64,000 nt of DNA from assembly GCF_030247195.1 (NCBI RefSeq), contig NC_080671.1, positions 184,801,725 through 184,865,724 of the forward strand, in the 5' to 3' direction. Positions 44,071 to 56,745 of the stretch are shown piece after piece. The stretch is from Topomyia yanbarensis. Its lineage: Eukaryota; Arthropoda; Insecta; Diptera; Culicidae. The translations under genes were made by a program, and so were the position numbers. The notes below the pieces were generated by a model that made no database searches, was not told the origin of the DNA, and was given only the letters and a program-made list of their open reading frames with translations. Numbering within the stretch: position 1 is the first letter of the stretch; each line of letters begins with the position of its first letter.

Positions 44071-45600
44071 ACTGAACCGTTTTTCATTAACCAAGTCTCA
44101 ATGAAGGGTATAATATGCGGTTGGGCGTTGTACCCGCCATCAACCTCTCTATCCCCTTCCCCTTACACCATCCTTTTGTACATCCCCCCGCTTCGCTGAC
44201 CTACATTCCCTGCATCTACCATATACATTTTTGGAGAATTTCGTCCTATAAGCAAGTGATGAATTTGGGGTTGCCGAGCTCAAATTTTATATCAAAAATA
44301 ATTTCATCTTACAGCGACAAAATAATTTGTTCATCCATTTAATGATATAAGTGATGATAAATACAAATGAAAGCATAAATAAACTATCCGATTGCATTAT
44401 TGTCAATTTGGTTCTTGCGGATTAGATTTCAACACACTTTAGTTAACTGTAATCTTTATCTTCACTACAACGCAAAATCGTATAATGGTTGCGTTCACTC
44501 TATAATATAAATATGTGAATTGATTAAAATGGTAACAAACATGACAACATATTCCAGTCTCAATGCGACTGAACTCCCCGCAAAATAGATCTTTGTCACG
44601 CACGTCTAACTAGGCTTACCATTTGTACACTTTGTTTCTTCAAATTGATGTGTTTGTGTGTTTGAAACAACCCGAATAATTCAAAATCATATTCTCCCAT
44701 TTTCTCCCATTTCTGGACATACAGTTTATAGAAGGAGCAAATAAGCGATTTTAATCTCAAATCTTGTCCTAATACACTTGTGATAACATTATTCGTTACT
44801 TATATGATCTTGTCAGCTTAAGATTCGGCCAGATCTAAAAAATAGATCCGTTCAAATTTCGAAACTATATATCCTAGCGAATTATCAGCACATAATTGTT
44901 GTCAAAATAATAGGTATTATTAATTAAATATTAATGAATAATATTTTCGATACCATGAATATAACCAAACATGCACTTCTTTAAAACGGCCTGGAATTAG
45001 AACGGGGAAAATCGGCAGCTGACCCAGACATTTTTAGGTTCCCCAAGAGTTGTTTGACGAAAAACAAATCGTTGATCATTGATAGACTCGCGTAGGAAGT
45101 TAATTATTTCTCCAATTGAGTGTTTCTATACACAAAATTTAAACACTTACAACTAAAACAAAAATGATGAGCATGCGACCGTTTGACGAAGCTACAACCA
45201 ACAGAAAGAAGATTTCACGAACAGCACTACTTTTATTAGCTGATATGCTATTGAGGGGCCATGCATAAATGACGTAGCATTTTGGGGTGTAGGGGGGTAT
45301 ACGTTCTACAAATATTTTCAAAGAAGTGCAGCATATTGATAAGAAGGCAGTATCCCAGACATTCACAATCCGTGAAATTTAAAAGGTTCCACAAATATTT
45401 ATATCTCTCTTAACCCTCATGACTTATGGAGCACAAAAATATTATTTTCAAGTAATTTCAAGAATTGAGAATATACCATTTTAGCGTTACCCGCATGATT
45501 TGGAACAAATATCAGTCATGGATTTTTTTATTCCTTTACTACGAACGGTGCGAAAATTGAAAAGTATTTGTTACTATTTTTTGGTATCCATTTAATGGTT
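44071..45600. other. Intergenic sequence, one MITE end only
   Basis: AT-rich, no exon. At about 45254-45310 GGGGCCATGCATAAATGACG is one terminus of the MITE group seen at 3408 and 53185; the other end is missing. Confidence 0.4.
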
Positions 45601-45604
45601 GCGT

Positions 45605-45722
45605 ACCATTCCCCAGAACGCCATTTTCCAGAAAGCCATTCTTCATAATTCCGTCTCCCAGAATGTATCATTCCCCAGAAAGTCATTCTCCAGAACGTCT
45701 CTTATTCCCCAGAAAGTTATTT
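45605..45722. repeat. Degenerate minisatellite of CCAGAA-type units
   Basis: ATTCCCCAGAACGCCATTTT is followed by at least six variants of a 15-20-bp unit (CCAGAAAGCCATTC, CCAGAATGTATCATTCC, CCAGAAAGTCATTCT and so on). The run ends at a T8 stretch. Confidence 0.75.
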
Positions 45723-46099
45723 TTTTTGTGGTGAAGCCAAAGGTTAGCGCATTACCTAATTCAAGAAATTGATGCAGTGTAAAGTTGCTGAGAATTTACC
45801 GTCAAAAGCGGCGGTCTCTCGGTTCACTTGCATAACCAGTTTACTCGAACATAGGGATTAGTTCCTTCTTTCAAGCATGAGCTGTTCTTTGAATTTGCGT
45901 GCCAAATAACTCTCGCACGCAGACTTGTGATCTTTTCGTCTGCCCGGTTTATTCAAACATAGGTGTTGATTCCTTCTTTTGAGCTTTCCTTGAATCTATA
46001 TTAAAATCTAAATGAATTGCACAAGTCTTTCTCAAAAGTTGGGACAATTTTTCAGGTGTTGTTTTACACTGTCGGTACTGATTGTTTGTAATATTAGTA

Positions 46100-46702
46100 G
46101 GGGGAAGTGGGGCAATTCGGACCGCTGGCCAATTCGAACCCCCAGCTGTTTCTCAGCTATGTTAATATTATGAAAAGCGTATATATCATATTCATGGCTC
46201 TCATGTATCTCTGTTCTGTCTCGAAAAATATTGCGGTTCTCAGTTTTCGTGTGCGTACGCTAGGAGCGAATGTTGATTCGGAGCGCTTTTTATTTGAAAA
46301 ATGTGTAAGCCAAAAAACAAGATTTTTGTTGGCAACAACAATTAATTAAATCAAGTGAATTATCGTGACTTTGGAAAATATCTTTTATTTTTATCCTGTT
46401 TTGGGCGAGACTACCAACTATTACTTAGGCCAAAATAGGGATTCATTTCTATTGCAAGAAATCTAAAAGAAATAGGTGGTCCGAATTGGAACAGGGTTGT
46501 GGTAATTCAGACCTTTCATATACTTTTGCGCAGAACTGTTTATACACAATACGGTAAAAGATCGGAACAAGTCTCCTTAGAAACAAAAATGTGCGCAATT
46601 GATCAGGCTTTTATGAAAAAATATTTATTTGTGATTCGGTTGACACGTTTCAGTTCTATAGCTCATAACCCCTTACTAGGTCCGAATTGGCACAGTTCCC
46701 CC
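46100..46702. mobile_element. TA-flanked GGGGGAA-type element, copy 3
   Basis: The left end GGGGGAAGTGGGGCAATTCG and the right end complement GGGGGAACTGTGCCAATTCG match at ~24 bp with three mismatches; TA lies outside both (46098-46099, 46703-46704). The motif GGGGCNATTCGGACC links it to 37043-43420 and 55529-56298. It is 603 bp and non-coding as far as I can see. Confidence 0.75.
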
Positions 46703-47057
46703 TACATTTTTATAAAGCAAATACCCTTCTTTCAAACACGAGTTATGCAAAATGCCCAAATGGGAAACATTTTGGACAAAACCAAATTTTTGTGCATAAG
46801 GACACAAGACCTTACATAAAATATGTTTTAATGTAAAAACAAAAGAATTTGGCACCGCCAAGCTAACGCATTTGTGCCTATCAAATAAACGAAATGAAAA
46901 AAAAAATAAATAAAATATGTTTATTTTTGTTCTAGTGTTTCGAATTCTCCTCGCCAGTAGCTAGCACCAACTGGGTGTCTAGTTAGACGATGTGTCTAAA
47001 CTAGTACTAGTTAGACACTAAAATCCAAAAAGTCACACGTCTTGCGTGAACACTAGT

Positions 47058-47312
47058 CAACTGGCTTTTACCGAGTGATGTCTCGATAGTAAGCACAGAG
47101 GTTCTGTTTTCCGACGAGAAATATGGACCGAAACTGTCTTTTGGTATAAGAACCAAACGCCTGGTACTATGCAAAATTCCCAAATGGGAAAAATCTTTTA
47201 GACAAGACCAAATGTTTGTGCATAAGGACACAAGACATTACATAAAATATGTTTTTTTTTGTTTTAGTGTTTCGGATCACACACCGAGACATCACTCGGT
47301 ATAAGCCAGTTG
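47058..47312. mobile_element. Foldback insertion carrying a duplicated local segment
   Basis: The ends CAACTGGCTTTTACCGAGTG (47058) and complement CAACTGGCTTATACCGAGTG (ending 47312) form a 28-bp inverted repeat. Its interior (about 47168-47272) duplicates 46744-46920: both carry CAAATGGGAAA, TTTGTGCATAAGGACACAAG and ACATAAAATATGTTT. The interior thus matches DNA just outside the outer element. Confidence 0.65.
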
Positions 47313-47325
47313 CTTAGCCGTCGCC

Positions 47326-48058
47326 GTTGTGCTATCTTATGACAAGAGCCATTTAGCATATTCCGAGAAAAACGATTTTTAAAGTTGGAGATTGAATAGC
47401 TTGAAACTTATAAATGATATAAACAATTCAAAGAATACAATTGATGCTTCTATCTATTCTGTATTAATCTCTCAAATATTACGAAGATCGGTTGACTATG
47501 TTGCGAGTTTTTACTATAAATGTAAAGAAAAGTCGCACTCACACGTGTTATAGGTGTGTATTGATGACAAAATTTGTATGGCGTGTCATGATCGTGCATG
47601 GGAAATTTTTCATTGAAAAAATTCACCAATTATGAACTTTTATTCATATCTTTAGCTTCATTTGGTCTATAAACAATCATTTTGAAGGAAATGAAGAACC
47701 TAGAAAAAATAGTTATTTTTGGTTACAGTGTTGCCAAATATGCTATATTTCCAATTTAAAACTTAAACTGCATTTTTCACACAATGCGTGTATTTTTATT
47801 TTGAAAATGACTATGCCATTGTGTTTCTCAGATATTTTTACACATAAAAACATCTTATACACCAACATAACTTGAGCCAATCCTCATACACAGTCATTTG
47901 AAGCAAAAAATTGAAAATATCTCAGCACGTTTCTCGCTATATCTCAGTAACCAAGCAGAATGTCGAAATTATGAAAACGTAGAGATTTTTTAGACAAGTA
48001 ATGTGGCATATCTAGCTCAGTTTTCTCCAAAATGGCGTTTGTCATAAGATAGCACAAC
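47326..48058. mobile_element. MITE with GTTGTGCTATCTTATGACAA termini
   Basis: GTTGTGCTATCTTATGACAA (47326) is matched by its exact complement ending at 48058. The adjacent GAGCCATTT/AAATGGCG extends the similarity. 733 bp, no coding capacity. Confidence 0.8.
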
Positions 48059-48639
48059 AGCGAAGTACTGTTCACGCAAGACGTAAGACTTTTTGGATTT
48101 TAGTGTCTAACTAGTGCTAATTTGGGCACTAGTTTAGACACAGCGTCTAACTAGACACATAATTGGTGCTAGTTACTGACGAGGAAAATTCGAATCATAA
48201 TTATTGCATTACGCCTCGATAGTGGCGCATCGAGGAGACCGAAAGGTTAAATCTTTAAAATGGCAGTTTCACAATCTTGTCACCATCACGTTTTTTCGCT
48301 ATTTTTTCAAGCTTCCAGTGATAACCAGTGTAACTACTTAATATCAATAAAATTTTAAAAATATTTTCAAACAAGTTTTCATGTTTTGAAGTAGGTGAAA
48401 TCTCATAGAACACAGCTGCATCGCAGGCCTTCGCAAAATAAATTTGGTCGGCGAGATATGAGTTCTTTTTTTTATTTTCCGGGAAACGGTTTTCCCGTGG
48501 TATTCCGGGCCATGGTATTCCGGGAAATGACGCACAACCCTCATATCAATCGACCTATCAAACATGTCCGGACGAAGTAAATTTACTCTGTAATGCCGAT
48601 GTGAAATTAGTTTGGATTGGAAATATAAATGATTTTTGC

Positions 48640-49040
48640 CTTTCTTATATATACATATTATGGAATCTCTCCTAAAATCGGCTTTCCAACCAAGGCCCGG
48701 AGAGCCATGTGTCATATACCATTCAATTCAATTCGTCGAGACCGCAAAATGTCTGTGCGTGTTTCAAATAATGCCACGAAATTTTCTCAGTGATGGAGGA
48801 ACCAATTTGCACACAGTTTGCAGTTTCAAATGAACGGTATAACGCTCCCATAAGTTGCTATTGAATCTTTAATTGATCCTACTTCCGGTTCCGGAGTTAT
48901 GGGTTGAAGAGTGCGGCTACACTGCAAATTTCCATATAAACTTGCCCTATTAAGATGTCCAAATGATGCAATGCATGTTACAACGGATGTAATGTATTCT
49001 TTGGATTTGCGGGCCTTAGATAAGATCACTAAAGTCCAAT
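48640..49040 (-). repeat. Diverged single-subunit member of the CCGGAACC family
   Basis: TTGCCTTTCTTATATATACA, ATACCATTCAATTCAATTCGT, CTTCCGGTTCCGGAGTTATG and CCAAATGATGCAATGC follow the order of the array unit's end and one subunit, reverse-complemented. The CA-rich microsatellite is reduced to GTCTGTGCGTGT. Confidence 0.65.
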
Positions 49041-49100
49041 CAAAGTAAAACAAATTCGCAAAAAAAGTGTTTTTACGTTGAAAACCTTACGCCCCCCTTA

Positions 49101-50325
49101 AGGGATGGTTCGCCATTAAATGATCAAAAAGTAAGTAAAATTTAATTTTTTTTTTGTGGACCAATCATAGAAGGAAACATTTTTTGGGATTCAAAAAACT
49201 TATATTGTCATCTTCATTTACTATTGTTTTCAAGATAAAAAAAAGCAAAATGGCATCCGTGGTGACGTTCTGCCTGTGGCTAGGTACACGTTGAATTCCA
49301 AAATTGTGTGCACCCTGCTGCCTCAGGATCGATCTAAAACACAAAACTAATAATAAGACGCTAAAGTAAACTAAATTTATTGGAGGAATGACCTAAGAAC
49401 GGGTAAAAAACTTCAAATCTCAAACTTTGCGATCGATGTTTTGCCCTTTTTTCCACTTTAAGACTTTACTTAAAATAGTGAATAAAAAGAATTTGTAGAT
49501 TTTCTCCAATGAAAAATGTTTTTTTTTCGAGAAGTCAAAAGATGAAGGCTTTAGATTGAACCGTTTTCAAATGAGATTTTACGCAGTTTTGAAAAAAAGA
49601 TGGTTTGAGATACACGCGTTTAAAGTTTTGAGAACTCTTTCGGTGAATTATTCGTAGTAGTATGTCGATCTTTTGTAACAATTACATGGAATTGTGGGTT
49701 TTGGACATCGCTGATTACGAATCAGTAGTCAGTTTATCGAAATTCGAAAAGGTCGATCCAATATGGCAGAACTCTCACTAAAGAATAAGTGGTATTTCAA
49801 CCAAAATCAACACGAATTTGAGTTAACATGTATCAAAATGAAAAAAATAAAATAAAAATGGCATTTCCAATGTGGCGGACTAAAATGTGACTTAAACAAT
49901 TTTGACCAAAGTTTGTCGTTTTCACTGTTTTCTGTGGTTGTTTGATAACTCACGATTAGTCTGCGATACCTCTACAGTGCAAGCTTGAAATACATTCTCG
50001 AGACCTGTACATAAGTACAGTGCAACTCGAAGCATTCTGGAAACGTGCATAATGCTATGGAAAAACGTGCCTAATGCTATGAAAAGACCAAAAGCATCCC
50101 ATGGCCTCTAGGACGCCGCTTCGAACAATGGCCTTTAGAAACAATGGCCTGTAGAAACTTTTCTGAAGAGCGGAACGAAAATCCCGTTTAAAACAATATA
50201 GTAGACACGGCTGAATGACCAGGAGGTTAAAGCCCCAATAAACAAACAAAATAGTAAACACTTAAAACTTTCAAAAATATAAGGTAAAAAAACATTTTTT
50301 TTTAAATTTTTCATGAGAACCTCCC
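49101..50325. mobile_element. Possible TTAA-flanked element
   Basis: TTAA|GGGATGGTTC at 49097-49110 and GAACCTCCC|TTAA ending 50329 give short imperfect inverted ends with TTAA outside. The inverted match is only about 9-10 bp, so this is weaker than 23009-23690. Confidence 0.4.
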
Positions 50326-50329
50326 TTAA

Positions 50330-52295
50330 GCCTAAATATCTGTTATCTGTGATCCTTCAGCGTTTAACTATTGCATGGTGATAGCAAAATTCAATAAATA
50401 CATTTGTTATGTCAACGTAGTTAGCAAATTAGCTTAGCTGGTGCGTGAACGGTGTCCAGCTAATTCCAATTTACCCTGTAATCATTCAGAATATGCCAAT
50501 GATGCTGCAATTCTGTAACCAAAAAGTATGCAGAAAATTAGTTTCGGAAGTCATTATATATTATGGCTAATAAATAGTTTGTTCAACATATTTAAATGTT
50601 TATTTGCGGTGAACCACCGTAAAACTCGCTGAAGCGAGAAATGCTTGTTTACTACACCTAATAATATCTAATAAAGTCATCAAAGTACGATGTAAATTTA
50701 ATTTTCACTTCGTTGGCAAATATTACCATGGAGCCTCTTTTTTCAATGTGCTTAGTTTGTCGTTATTTGTGTGATCACTAATTAATGTTTAAACACTTCA
50801 TCATCAAAATTCATAGCGTAGTAACAGCAGGACTAGACCCAGCTAATTAGTTCTGATCACAAAACACAAAACATACGAAAATCGCAACAGCGACCACTTC
50901 AACACGCGTTACTACATTGACTGAGAGGCTGCAGGCTACTGAAACGTAAAGGAAACACGGTTGAGCTATCCCGATAGCTAAGTTAGATTAGTAAGCCTAT
51001 TTTACCGCTACTCAACGGGGTCTCACGCGACATATAAACAAATACGTGTGACATATTGTTTCGTGGCGTGATCATGATTTAAAGCTTTTTAGTCATTCTA
51101 TTGCTACTTTTAAAACAATAAATTACGTTAAAAATAACACATGTTCAAATAGTAGGCAACATTTTAAGTTAATTAAAGAAAGTGTTTGAATAAGCGAGTG
51201 TGTTACATGGTGCTGTATTTTTAAATTTCTAAAATCTACTCTGTACCAAGTTTTACCTTGAACCAATCTACAATGGTTTAATTATAAATGTAAAATGCTT
51301 AAGTGTCTTAAAATATGAACTTTTTCGTTTTGTTCATTTTTAAACTACATCAACGTTTCATCGCGCCAGGATGGTTCTTTTTTTAACCTGACAGAAGTAA
51401 GCCTGGTGAACCATATGTTTATTAATTTTTTGTTATACGAGAAGCTTAATTACACCATTAGTCAATGATTTAAACACTGCTGAGTCTTGGTAAATTAAAC
51501 AAAAACCCAAAAATATCGGCACAAGTACAATCCCGAAGAATGTGCTATTAAATATATACATATAGTGATTGGTGCAATAAATCATGCATTCAAATTGGCA
51601 GTGTGAAAAAAGCAATTCTCGTAAAAACAGGAGAACCCCCTTAAAATCACAAACTACCCGTAATGTGCAAGTTGGCGCGTTATGACATTGTAATAAAATT
51701 AACCGACGCTGGAACAGACGTAATTCGCGAAACGACCGGTCACCATGTTTGGTACTACACCGGTGGCGGTCCATGCGGGAGTAGTAGTTCAAATTCTGTT
51801 CACGACTATTTCAATCATTTATCATCTAGAGCTCCAAACAAGAACTGATTTTTCGCGCCAAAATTGGAATATTATTGTACGTGTAAGGTAAGGTGCTGTG
51901 ACGCTAGCTGGAAGAAAGCAAACACACAAAGAGTAGAGAACAGTGACGTTTGTGCAATTGTATATCCAGAAACAGGGTTATGGATTTTGAATTACATCTA
52001 TTATATTTATAACTCATTATAAAGAGTAGCGTCTGCTCTATGGTCAACGCACCGCACACTGAGATGACATCATTCATCAGAAAAAGGCGAACAAGCTGGT
52101 GAACAGATAACATTTCATCCGGAGGACATGCATCCAGTGAGGTTTTCCACTGGTTTAATAAGCTCTGCAATTCAGGCAAATGACCTTATGGTGAAAGGAT
52201 CATTAAAAAAAGCATGTATGTAAATTGGAAACGAATATCTCATCAAAGATAGATGAACACGGACTGCTCATTTCAATACTATGGAGTGAGAATCC
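50330..52295. other. Intergenic sequence, nothing recognised
   Basis: No exons, tRNA or element ends could be supported. Short frames carry no domain. Confidence 0.35.
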
Positions 52296-52299
52296 AAGC

Positions 52300-52560
52300 G
52301 CTGTGCAGTTTTGGAGTTACTAAGGTTCAACTGAGAACGCCTCAATAAGCGGCCATTTTGGAAAACGATAAAAGCAGTTTTTTCTCACACTGTTGGAAAA
52401 ATCTTCATAAACTTGAATCAATAATTCGGGGTATTGGAAGAATATTACTGATTGATTTTCATGAAGATTTTTGCAACAGCGTGAGAAAAATTGCTTTCTT
52501 CGTTTTCCAAGATGACCGCTTCTCCAAACTTTCTCAGTTGAACCTTAAGGAAACGAAATT
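52300..52560. repeat. ~105-bp inverted repeat 5' of the mariner-type remnant
   Basis: TTACTAAGGTTCAACTGAGAA through CATAAACTTGAATCA (52317-52424) is mirrored by 52449-52556, with TTCTCAGTTGAACCTTAAGG near the end. The hairpin arms immediately precede the transposase-like reading frame and may be part of the same element. Confidence 0.7.
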
Positions 52561-53190
52561 TTGTCTGGCGAATCGATTGCAAGATGGAAGTGGATCATCT
52601 AGACGTCCAGGATCGAAAAGGCTTGTTCTGTAAGGACAGGGGCTTTAATTAAAGCTGTGATCAACAAAATGCGTTGCAATACGGTCAGATCCATAAACCA
52701 TTTGGCTAAGGATCTTGGATTATATACATACAACTTCCGAAAACACCAGCTTCTTTCTGAGGTAACGAAAACTGGAAGGACGGGACTAAAAAGCTCGTTC
52801 GCAGATCATCTTGACGTCATCATTGTCTATTCAGATGATGAATAATTCGATATATTCTGTCAATTTAACTATAAAAATGATAAGATACTTGACAAGAATC
52901 TTGATTCCATTAAACCCAGCGATAAATGTGTATGTACTAGGAGGCAAATATTGGATTCGGTTATGAGTTGGGTTGCAGTAGCTTCAAATGGCAAAACAAT
53001 TCCTATTTTTCGGATCCTGGATGGTGTGAAAATCAACCAGCACGTCTACCTGGAGCCATTATTCGAAAATGAGTTGCTCGGCGTTAAAATTTACTTTATC
53101 CCAGAACGCAAAAAGTGTGTCCCCAATTTTGACCCAAGGAAATGTGGCCTTGCTTTATATCCGGATATCAATCCATTTGACTTTGGGATG
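52560..53190 (+). pseudogene. Decayed Tc1/mariner-superfamily transposase
   Basis: Fragments in order are QDGSGSSRRPGSKR, INKMRCNTVRSINHLAKDLG (helix-turn-helix region), SFADHLDVIIVYSDDE (catalytic block 1, D followed by E), VAVASNGKTIPIFRI and NQHVYLE, and finally PDINPFDFG (the YSPDLNPxD catalytic block). Stops and frameshifts separate them, and the C-terminus is lost where the 53185 MITE is inserted. It may belong to a mosquito DD37E-type branch, but the spacing cannot be measured on a broken copy. Confidence 0.75.
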
Positions 53191-53470
53191 ATCCATAAAT
53201 GACGTAGCAATTTTTGAGTGATTTTTAACACCCCCCTCCCCCATCGTAGCATTTCGTCACAAACCTCTAAATACCCCCTGGTAATTACGTAGCTTGACGG
53301 TAACTCTGCCCCCCCTTGTCCCCGTAATTTTTTTTTAAAATCTATTCTATTCCCCTTTAAAAAAGCTACGTAGCATGACATGACCCCCTACCCCCCTGTC
53401 GTCACACATCATCACAAAATACAAAATTCCCCCTCCCCCATATAATTCTACGTCATTTATGGATGATCCC
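53185..53470. mobile_element. MITE with GGGATGATCCATAAATGACG termini
   Basis: GGGATGATCCATAAATGACG (53185) and its complement (ending 53470) are near-perfect inverted repeats. The interior is C-rich on the + strand (CCCCC runs) and non-coding. It interrupts the mariner-type transposase remnant right after the PDINPFDFG block, so it is the younger insertion. Confidence 0.8.
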
Positions 53471-53754
53471 TTTGCAATGTTGAGAATTGTTTAGAGAGTC
53501 ACCACGCTCAACCATGACTATCACAAATAATTAAGTCGAAAGGTTCCCATTTCGAATCAATTCAAAATTTACTTTAATCTGAACTATGCAAGAAATATTT
53601 TAACAAATTTTCCGATTTTTTTTATGAAATAAAGAAAATATATAAAATAGGAGAGCGTTTTATGGAGATCATTACCCTTCGAACAGTAAGTCTGTTGTGT
53701 CAATCAGATGTTTCTACGAGATTTCGGCAAATAACTGCAAAGTGTATCTAAAAC

Positions 53755-54140
53755 GTGTTTTACATTTTTTATAAAAGAAATGTATACAATTTGCTCAAAC
53801 GTTCAAGTTTTGTTCCGAGGTCCGGAGGGCCGAGTCTTATATGCCAATCGATTCAGCTCGACGATTTGGGACAATGTCTGTGTGTGTCTGTGTGTGTATG
53901 TAATGGACAAACTCTCATTCGTGTTTCTCAGCAATAATGGCTGAACCGATCTTATCCAAACCAATTGCAAATGAAAGGCCTATTACCCAGACAGAATGAA
54001 TTTGTTTTGATTCTGATTTTTAGTTTCCTAGATATGGACGTTTGAATGTGTAGAAACGGTGATTTTTTAATTATGTTTCGAAATTGACAATATAGATAAA
54101 CATTTGATATAGCTTCAGACAGCCTATAAGAATACCTTTC
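53755..54140 (-). repeat. Another dispersed CCGGAACC-family end fragment
   Basis: GGTCCGGAGGGCCGAGTCTT, ATGCCAATCGATTCAGCTCGA and a TGTGTGTCTGTG microsatellite match the end domain of the 1.2-kb unit in reverse orientation. It is truncated thereafter. Confidence 0.6.
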
Positions 54141-54199
54141 GAACAAACTATAACTTGTTAAAATCGGACTATTATCAAAAGAGATATTTAACATCAAAT

Positions 54200-55490
54200 A
54201 CGGCCGACGGATTCTTAGCGTTTCTCAATAGAAATAAGACCAAAAACATGAAATTGACTATTAACTCCAAAAACGCTAAGTTGAGGTCAATAGCTTCTTC
54301 GGAGAATTTGTTGAATTTAATATGTTCTTTCTTTTGACATTACGTTTTCACATATTAATCAACCTATAAATGAGATATTTTCATTGATTTTCTTTTAAGT
54401 TAATATATCGAGACGATGTCTTCTGCAAATTTATAACTCTTTTTCTTGTGAACAAAGTTGCTGAAGACACCAAGTGTTTGTTTTTATATAGTAATGATCC
54501 GTATTAATATACCGGCCGAATTTTATTTCGATAAAACAGAAAAGGTTGATATCAGGAATATTTAGTACTTCATTTTCTATCTACTATTGCTAGAAATAAA
54601 CACCAAACAAACTCAAGTTGTCTGATTGTGTCTTGATCACTTATCAGTGTGAAATCTTCAATTTGCTAGTGCCTTCTGACAGCTAATTTTCTAACTTATG
54701 ACCCTTTGATCGATCTAGAACATAAATTCGATTACAAGAAACTTCTTCGAATACTGTCTACTTGAGGATTATTTTGGTGGATATCTTTTTTCTATTGTAT
54801 CGAACTACACCAACTACACCATTTTTGGTAGTTTGTTAAAAGAATAACTTAAAGGTTTCTTTCAAAATATGGCGAACCTTTCCCATTCGTTCATTTGTTT
54901 GGGTAGTTTATGTTCAAAAAGTGTCCTAAATTAATAAATACGCTTAAGGGGGTGGAGACAAAAAAGAGGTATATTTTCGTGATTTTTTGAAAGGGAAAGA
55001 ATCGTCCTAACTTTTTGAAAATTTATGTATACTCGTACACACATTTGGAAAGTTAAAATAAAAATTAAATCCTTGAAAAAACTTCAACAAATGGTGGAGG
55101 TTAGGAATATTTTGTTACTGGAAAAGTGCAGCTGGTAGTTCTGGATGAAATCAATGAAACAACAAAGATTTCCGATTTACTGTAGGATTTTCCGTACCCG
55201 TTTTTCCGCGGTCTTCTAGATATTACGTATATTTAGCCTGAATTTTTGATACAACGTGCCACAGAAATCTTAGAATTGGAGAAAATCTGCATATATTTTG
55301 GTGATACATTCTTCGATTTATCTATCGCCTTAAGAACAAACTTCGATTTTTTTTCGACTTTGTATAGCAGGTCATTTCGCTAAGAATTAATATATTTAGC
55401 GAATCGACAATGATTAGAAATTTTCATTATTTTCTCTAACCAAAATGGCAAAATTTTATTACAGAGCACGACAAAATAGGCATACAGGTG
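54200..55490. other. Intergenic sequence with one old repeat
   Basis: No exon is seen. The 54850-54950 stretch resembles 6725-6835. The rest is AT-rich and featureless to my reading. Confidence 0.35.
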
Positions 55491-56745
55491 AACTTCGCTA
55501 ACACTTATATTTCGGTTTAAAATATGTAGGGGAACCCGGGGCTATTCGGACCTACCTAAGCAAATCGCCCTTTTAGGTGGGTAGATGTGGATGAATTTAT
55601 CGGTCAAAGGTCCTAATTGTTAGCCACTCCATGGCAGCGCTAGGCGACGATTTGCAAAACTCTACGTTTTCCATCCTTTTACAATGTACGGTTAATTCGG
55701 ACCTCCCTACGGGGCAATTCATACCATCATTTTCCATTATCTTTTTAATCAATGGAATTATGTTTACCTACGAAATGTTTATCGAACAAACTCCTTAATA
55801 AGCAAAAACATTAAATTGCGTTACAAAAAATTAATCTGGTTAGTTAGGTTGATTGGCACATCATGTACTTTCTTTGCTGTGGCGTGTGCAATCATGTGCG
55901 TAGCCGCAAGCCGCTGAACGGTGGTTGATGGAATAGAGGGTCCGAATAGCCCCGTACATTTCGCACAAAAGTGGTGACCGTCTTCAAAGTATCTGTGTTT
56001 CAGCCATAAATAAAAGTCATTCAATAAAATGGAAGCTTCAAGCTTTCAGAAGCACTTACTTGATATTTTTTCACTTTCATTTGTTGCCATTATTTTTTTT
56101 TGTTTTCAGAATGGCAAAAAAATGAAACACGTTGTCTCTTTTCTAAAAAACCAAAGATATAGGTTCAGTTGTCAAAATTAATGTTTTAGAATAGTGGTTC
56201 CACAAATATGTACGACAGTCAGAAAGTGTTACGATTTCCTGAGAAATCGAAAGGGGTCCGAATTACCCCACGGTCTTAATAACCACCCCAGGTTGCTCTA
56301 CGTTATATCGAAGCATCCACAATACTCACAGAATTGTTGTTCATGGTACAATATTTTGTAGGATTTTGACAACGCCTAACTAATTTAGAAAATCTAACCT
56401 ACCTAGCAGTTTGAAACAGCTTTTCACATAAGAAAATTATAGTAACACCATAAAAAGATGCCACAACTATTTTTTTTTGCTAATATGAATTAAATTTTAA
56501 ATCTAAACCATAAAACAATTATCATAATATTATATTGAAATTATTCTTATTCTGACTCCTTCTCTAATTATTAAGTCAATATTCTTTATTATTCTGTCTG
56601 GGTTTGTAAAATGTCTTTAATATTCCCGCCGTCTGCGCCGCATCAAATAAAAGACAAACTTCCTTGGAATAGACTTTAAAAAACCACTTGTATCCATTAT
56701 TCAAGAATTTCGGAAAATATTGTTCAGTCCGCTAACCGGTTTCCT
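55490..56745 (-). mobile_element. Pogo-like MITE, copy 2, truncated and split
   Basis: GTGAACTTCGCTAACAC..TTCGGTTTAAAATATG (55490-55526) and ACGTTATATCGAAGCATCC onward (56300-56745) are the reverse-complement counterparts of 41580-41110. The 770-bp TA-flanked element sits between them. The copy ends at TCCGCTAACC, so the distal part is lost. Confidence 0.8.
55529..56298. mobile_element. TA-flanked GGGGAAC-type element, copy 2
   Basis: The ends are GGGGAACCCGGGGCTATT (55529) and complement GAGCAACCTGGGGTGGTT (ending 56298), with TA on each side. In the uninterrupted pogo-like copy at 41540-41560 the target reads ATTGTACGTTAT with a single TA; here that TA is duplicated. This gives a clean empty-site comparison. 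770 bp, inverted relative to copy 1. A - strand frame (56024-55821) aligns with the copy 1 frame. Confidence 0.85.

Larger units (their letters stand above)
46938..48196. mobile_element. Element with ~120-bp inverted termini, containing further insertions
   Basis: The left arm (46938-47057) with TAGTTAGACACTAAAATCC is mirrored at 48070-48196 with GGATTTTAGTGTCTAACTA. The arms share TCTTGCGTGAACA and CTAGTTAGAC repeats. The left arm is interrupted by a foldback (47058-47312) and the centre is the 47326-48058 MITE. At least three elements are superposed. Confidence 0.7.
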
